A DNA stretch of 52,648 bases from an uncultured Lachnospiraceae bacterium (GTDB lineage Bacteria > Bacillota > Clostridia > Lachnospirales > Lachnospiraceae): the NCBI GenBank assembly GCA_910587105.1, contig CAJUMB010000020.1, positions 1-52,648 of the forward strand, in the 5' to 3' direction. The notes under the pieces were generated by a model that made no database searches, was not told the DNA's origin, and saw nothing but the letters and a program-made list of their open reading frames with translations. The translations under genes were made by a program, and so were the position numbers. This document shows, piece after piece, positions 50,858-52,648 of the stretch. How positions within the stretch are numbered: position 1 is the stretch's first letter; every line of letters begins with the position of its first letter.

Positions 50858-51733
50858 CTATCTGCCCCTCTCTGCCATCAGAAGCTGTATTTCCTGCTCG
50901 TTAATGCCCACCATGGCTTCACCCAGATCTTCGGACAGCTCTGCCAGCAGCTTATGATCCTGATAATTTGTCACAGCCTTCACGATTGCCGCCGCCCGTT
51001 TTTCCGGGACGCCGGATTTGAAAATACCTGACCCTACGAATACCCCTTCTGCTCCCAGCTGCATCATCAATGCCGCATCCGCAGGTGTAGCCACGCCTCC
51101 TGCCGCGAAATTCACCACCGGAAGACGGCTGTTCTTATGTACATACTCCAGCAGCTCATAGGGCACCTGAAGATTTTTCGCCTCCTCGAAAAGCTCGTCC
51201 TCCCTCATGGAGACCACCCTGGCAATCTGGCTGTTTATCTTCCTCATGTGTCTCACAGCCTGTATCACATCCCCGGTTCCCGGCTCACCCTTTGTCCGGA
51301 TCATAGAAGCGCCCTCATGAATTCTTCTCAGGGCCTCCCCCAGATCTTTCGCGCCGCATACAAAGGGCACCTTAAACTTTCTCTTATCAATATGATACAC
51401 ATCGTCCGCGGGAGACAGCACTTCGCTCTCATCAATATAATCAATCTCAATGGCCTCCAGAATCTGTGCCTCCACAAAATGGCCGATTCTGCACTTTGCC
51501 ATAACCGGAATGGACACGGCTTCCTGAATCCCTTTGATCATCCTGGGATCGCTCATTCTGGAGACTCCGCCGGCAGCACGGATATCCACCGGGATGCGCT
51601 CCAGTGCCATGACCGCACAGGCTCCCGCTCCCTCTGCAATTTTTGCCTGCTCCGGTGTTGTCACATCCATAATGACACCACCCTTTAACATCTGCGCCAG
51701 CTGTTTGTTCAGTTCGTATCTTTCTGCTTCCAT
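50858..51733 (-). CDS. pdxS: PLP synthase subunit
   Basis: 291 residues, the lyase that builds PLP from ribose 5-phosphate, glyceraldehyde 3-phosphate and glutamine-derived ammonia. Family motifs: GGVIMDVTTPEQAKIAE, VMAKCRIGHFVEAQILEA (with the Schiff-base Lys), IRTKGEPGTGDVIQ, and GIFKSGVPEKRA. I choose ATG 51733 because the site GGAGGACATGAAC then has normal spacing; ATG 51739 is too close. It is first in pdxS-pdxT. Confidence 0.96.
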   Translation of the reverse strand: MEAERYELNKQLAQMLKGGVIMDVTTPEQAKIAEGAGACAVMALERIPVDIRAAGGVSRMSDPRMIKGIQEAVSIPVMAKCRIGHFVEAQILEAIEIDYIDESEVLSPADDVYHIDKRKFKVPFVCGAKDLGEALRRIHEGASMIRTKGEPGTGDVIQAVRHMRKINSQIARVVSMREDELFEEAKNLQVPYELLEYVHKNSRLPVVNFAAGGVATPADAALMMQLGAEGVFVGSGIFKSGVPEKRAAAIVKAVTNYQDHKLLAELSEDLGEAMVGINEQEIQLLMAERGR

Positions 51734-51778
51734 GTTCATGTCCTCCGTATTTTTGTCTTGCAAATTAGTTCCATTTCT

Positions 51779-51807
51779 ATTATACTCGCATGATAACATG
51801 TCTACAA
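51779..51807 (-). promoter_or_regulatory. pdxS promoter
   Basis: On the minus strand TTGTAG (51807-51802), 17 bp, TATAAT (51784-51779). It is 46 bp ahead of the pdxS start. Confidence 0.55.
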
Positions 51808-51816
51808 TGTTCCATC

Positions 51817-52059
51817 TTACAATTTTTTGCCGGCCTTGTGTCCTGTGTTTGTGAAAAACCGAAAAACGGCGCGCTGTTTTTCAGCTATTTTTTCTACAGT
51901 TCCATAGGATTTCAAAGTATCTATCTGCTCCTGTGCATTCTCTTTGGTGATAATTTTAGAGCCTGTGTCGATAAATTCCTCCGTCATGGGGGAAGCAAAA
52001 AAATAATTTTTTGACCCTGGCAGCACCCCTGGGTCAAATCTCTGCTGCGGAACTCTCAT
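51817..52059 (-). pseudogene. possible tail of a sugar-binding protein
   Basis: An 80-codon frame contains FFASPMTEEFIDTGSKIITK and ENAQEQIDTLKSYG, reminiscent of the C-terminus of periplasmic sugar-binding proteins (family Peripla_BP_4, where IDTGxKxITKEN occurs). The start MRVPQQRFDPGVL has no ribosome binding site. It may be a fragment; it could also be chance. The flanking sequence 52060-52343 shows no gene I can support. Confidence 0.3.
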
Positions 52060-52343
52060 GTGTTCTTTCTATATATTCGGTGATTAAAAACCACCAGTCA
52101 TAATAATCACTATAAATATGGAATAATAAAAAATATATCACACAGATAGTATATACCAATCTATATTTTTTTACAGGAAATACCGACTGCCATAAATGCC
52201 GCTTCCAAAATAGCACTGGTGTAAATATGTTTATTTGTATTATAATCCATGAATGAAACCAGATAAGGAGAAAACTCAAAATTATGTTTAGGACAGCAGG
52301 CACGACAAAATGGAGTGAATATCTTATTTGGAGGAATTACAAA

Positions 52344-52589
52344 ATGACAAAATCATTATTTGAAGAACTGGGTGGCAAATACGAGCGGCAAGGAGATTAC
52401 TTAATACCGTGCTTAACCAGACCCGCCGAAGAAGAACAGCCGATAGGCACAGGGCACAACGGAACGTTTAAAGGAAAAAAACGGCTTAGAATGGGCACAG
52501 AAAATCCAAAAGTTTTGATTTTCTGTGAAATCCAAACTTCAAAGAAATCCAAACTTTTACTCATAACCTCAATGAATACAGTGTTTTGA
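52344..52589 (+). pseudogene. TnpV-like transposon protein, truncated
   Basis: ATG 52344 is preceded by GGAGGAATTACAAA and opens MTKSLFEELGGKYERQGDYL, then TRPAEEEQPIGTGHNGTFKG, closely matching the start of TnpV, a small protein of Clostridial Tn4451/Tn916-like transposons. After about 45 residues the sequence departs from the family. The copy is a fragment; the rest of the transposon is not in the window. Confidence 0.65.
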
Positions 52590-52648
52590 GGGGAAAAAGT
52601 TTGGATTTCTTTTTTTCTTCATCTCCAGCTATCATAATGATGGAGGTG

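Noticed and set aside
52034..52303. 89-codon hydrophobic minus-strand frame
   Set aside because: Starts at GTG without a ribosome binding site, overlaps another doubtful frame and is AT-rich, so the hydrophobicity is likely compositional.
1..52648. CRISPR arrays, tRNA or rRNA genes
   Set aside because: No regularly spaced direct repeats, no cloverleaf with CCA-type acceptor, no rRNA signature segments were seen; the repeated palindromes are irregularly spaced.

Overview
The window looks like a chromosomal segment of a low-to-mid GC Firmicute, most likely a Lachnospiraceae-type gut Clostridium (Blautia-like; a family-level guess from gene content and TnpV, AlbA_2 and AAA/PD-(D/E)XK relatives, not from a marker gene). 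I see no rRNA, tRNA, CRISPR array or phage structural genes. It mixes intact metabolic operons with many broken genes and two families of small palindromic repeats that recur between them.

Layout. 1-1250: wreckage (repeat junction, a frameshifted AlbA_2 regulator, a truncated Phd-type antitoxin, another gene tail) and a candidate small RNA on the minus strand. 1358-7226: orphan HipA-like kinase, XdhC-type maturation factor, an unrecognised 238-aa protein, MerR/TipAS regulator, C_GCAxxG_C_C protein and a PdaA-like deacetylase. 7275-10827 (minus): niaR next to nadC, nadB and nadA, a de novo NAD module with a clear promoter. 11080-20704: SH3-polysaccharide deacetylase, an unrecognised 447-aa protein, a dead IS4-like transposase, a secreted-protein gene with an in-frame stop, an aminotransferase tail cut by repeats, a broken arylamine N-acetyltransferase, a URO-D-type methyltransferase and a frameshifted PucR/CdaR-like regulator.

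20701-27449: a sugar utilisation locus. A LacI regulator is divergent from an ABC importer (binding protein, two permeases, ATPase) and a GH32 beta-fructosidase, with palindromic operator-like sites beside the promoters; the likely substrate is sucrose or short fructans. 27600-28664: a small, partly decayed P-loop ATPase module of unknown role. 28676-33210: a Bce-type antimicrobial-peptide sensing and resistance unit (response regulator, kinase, ATPase, permease). 33291-40275: TauE/SafE exporter, AAA/PD-(D/E)XK protein, YjfB-type small protein, NYN-LOTUS protein, ZIP metal transporter, an unrecognised 213-aa protein, and a flavodoxin behind a truncated MarR gene.

40476-44262 (minus): GNAT acetyltransferase, a second AAA/PD-(D/E)XK protein and an XRE / ImmA-IrrE peptidase / PIN cluster whose PIN gene is damaged. 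44450-50394: a complete urease operon in the order ureA-B-C-I-E-F-G-D, with a sigma-A type promoter followed by an intrinsic terminator in the leader, so attenuation control is plausible. 50276-51733 (minus): pdxT and pdxS (PLP synthase), convergent with and overlapping ureD. The window ends in decayed sequence with a TnpV remnant.

The recurring theme is small TIR-bearing repeats. MITE-A (about 170-180 bp, ends AGAGCGTGTTTGAAAAT) occurs as two full copies and several half copies, often abutting gene ends. MITE-B (about 160 bp, conserved core with GATTGACGACAACGC) occurs as two good copies and one doubtful relative. They coincide with several of the truncations.
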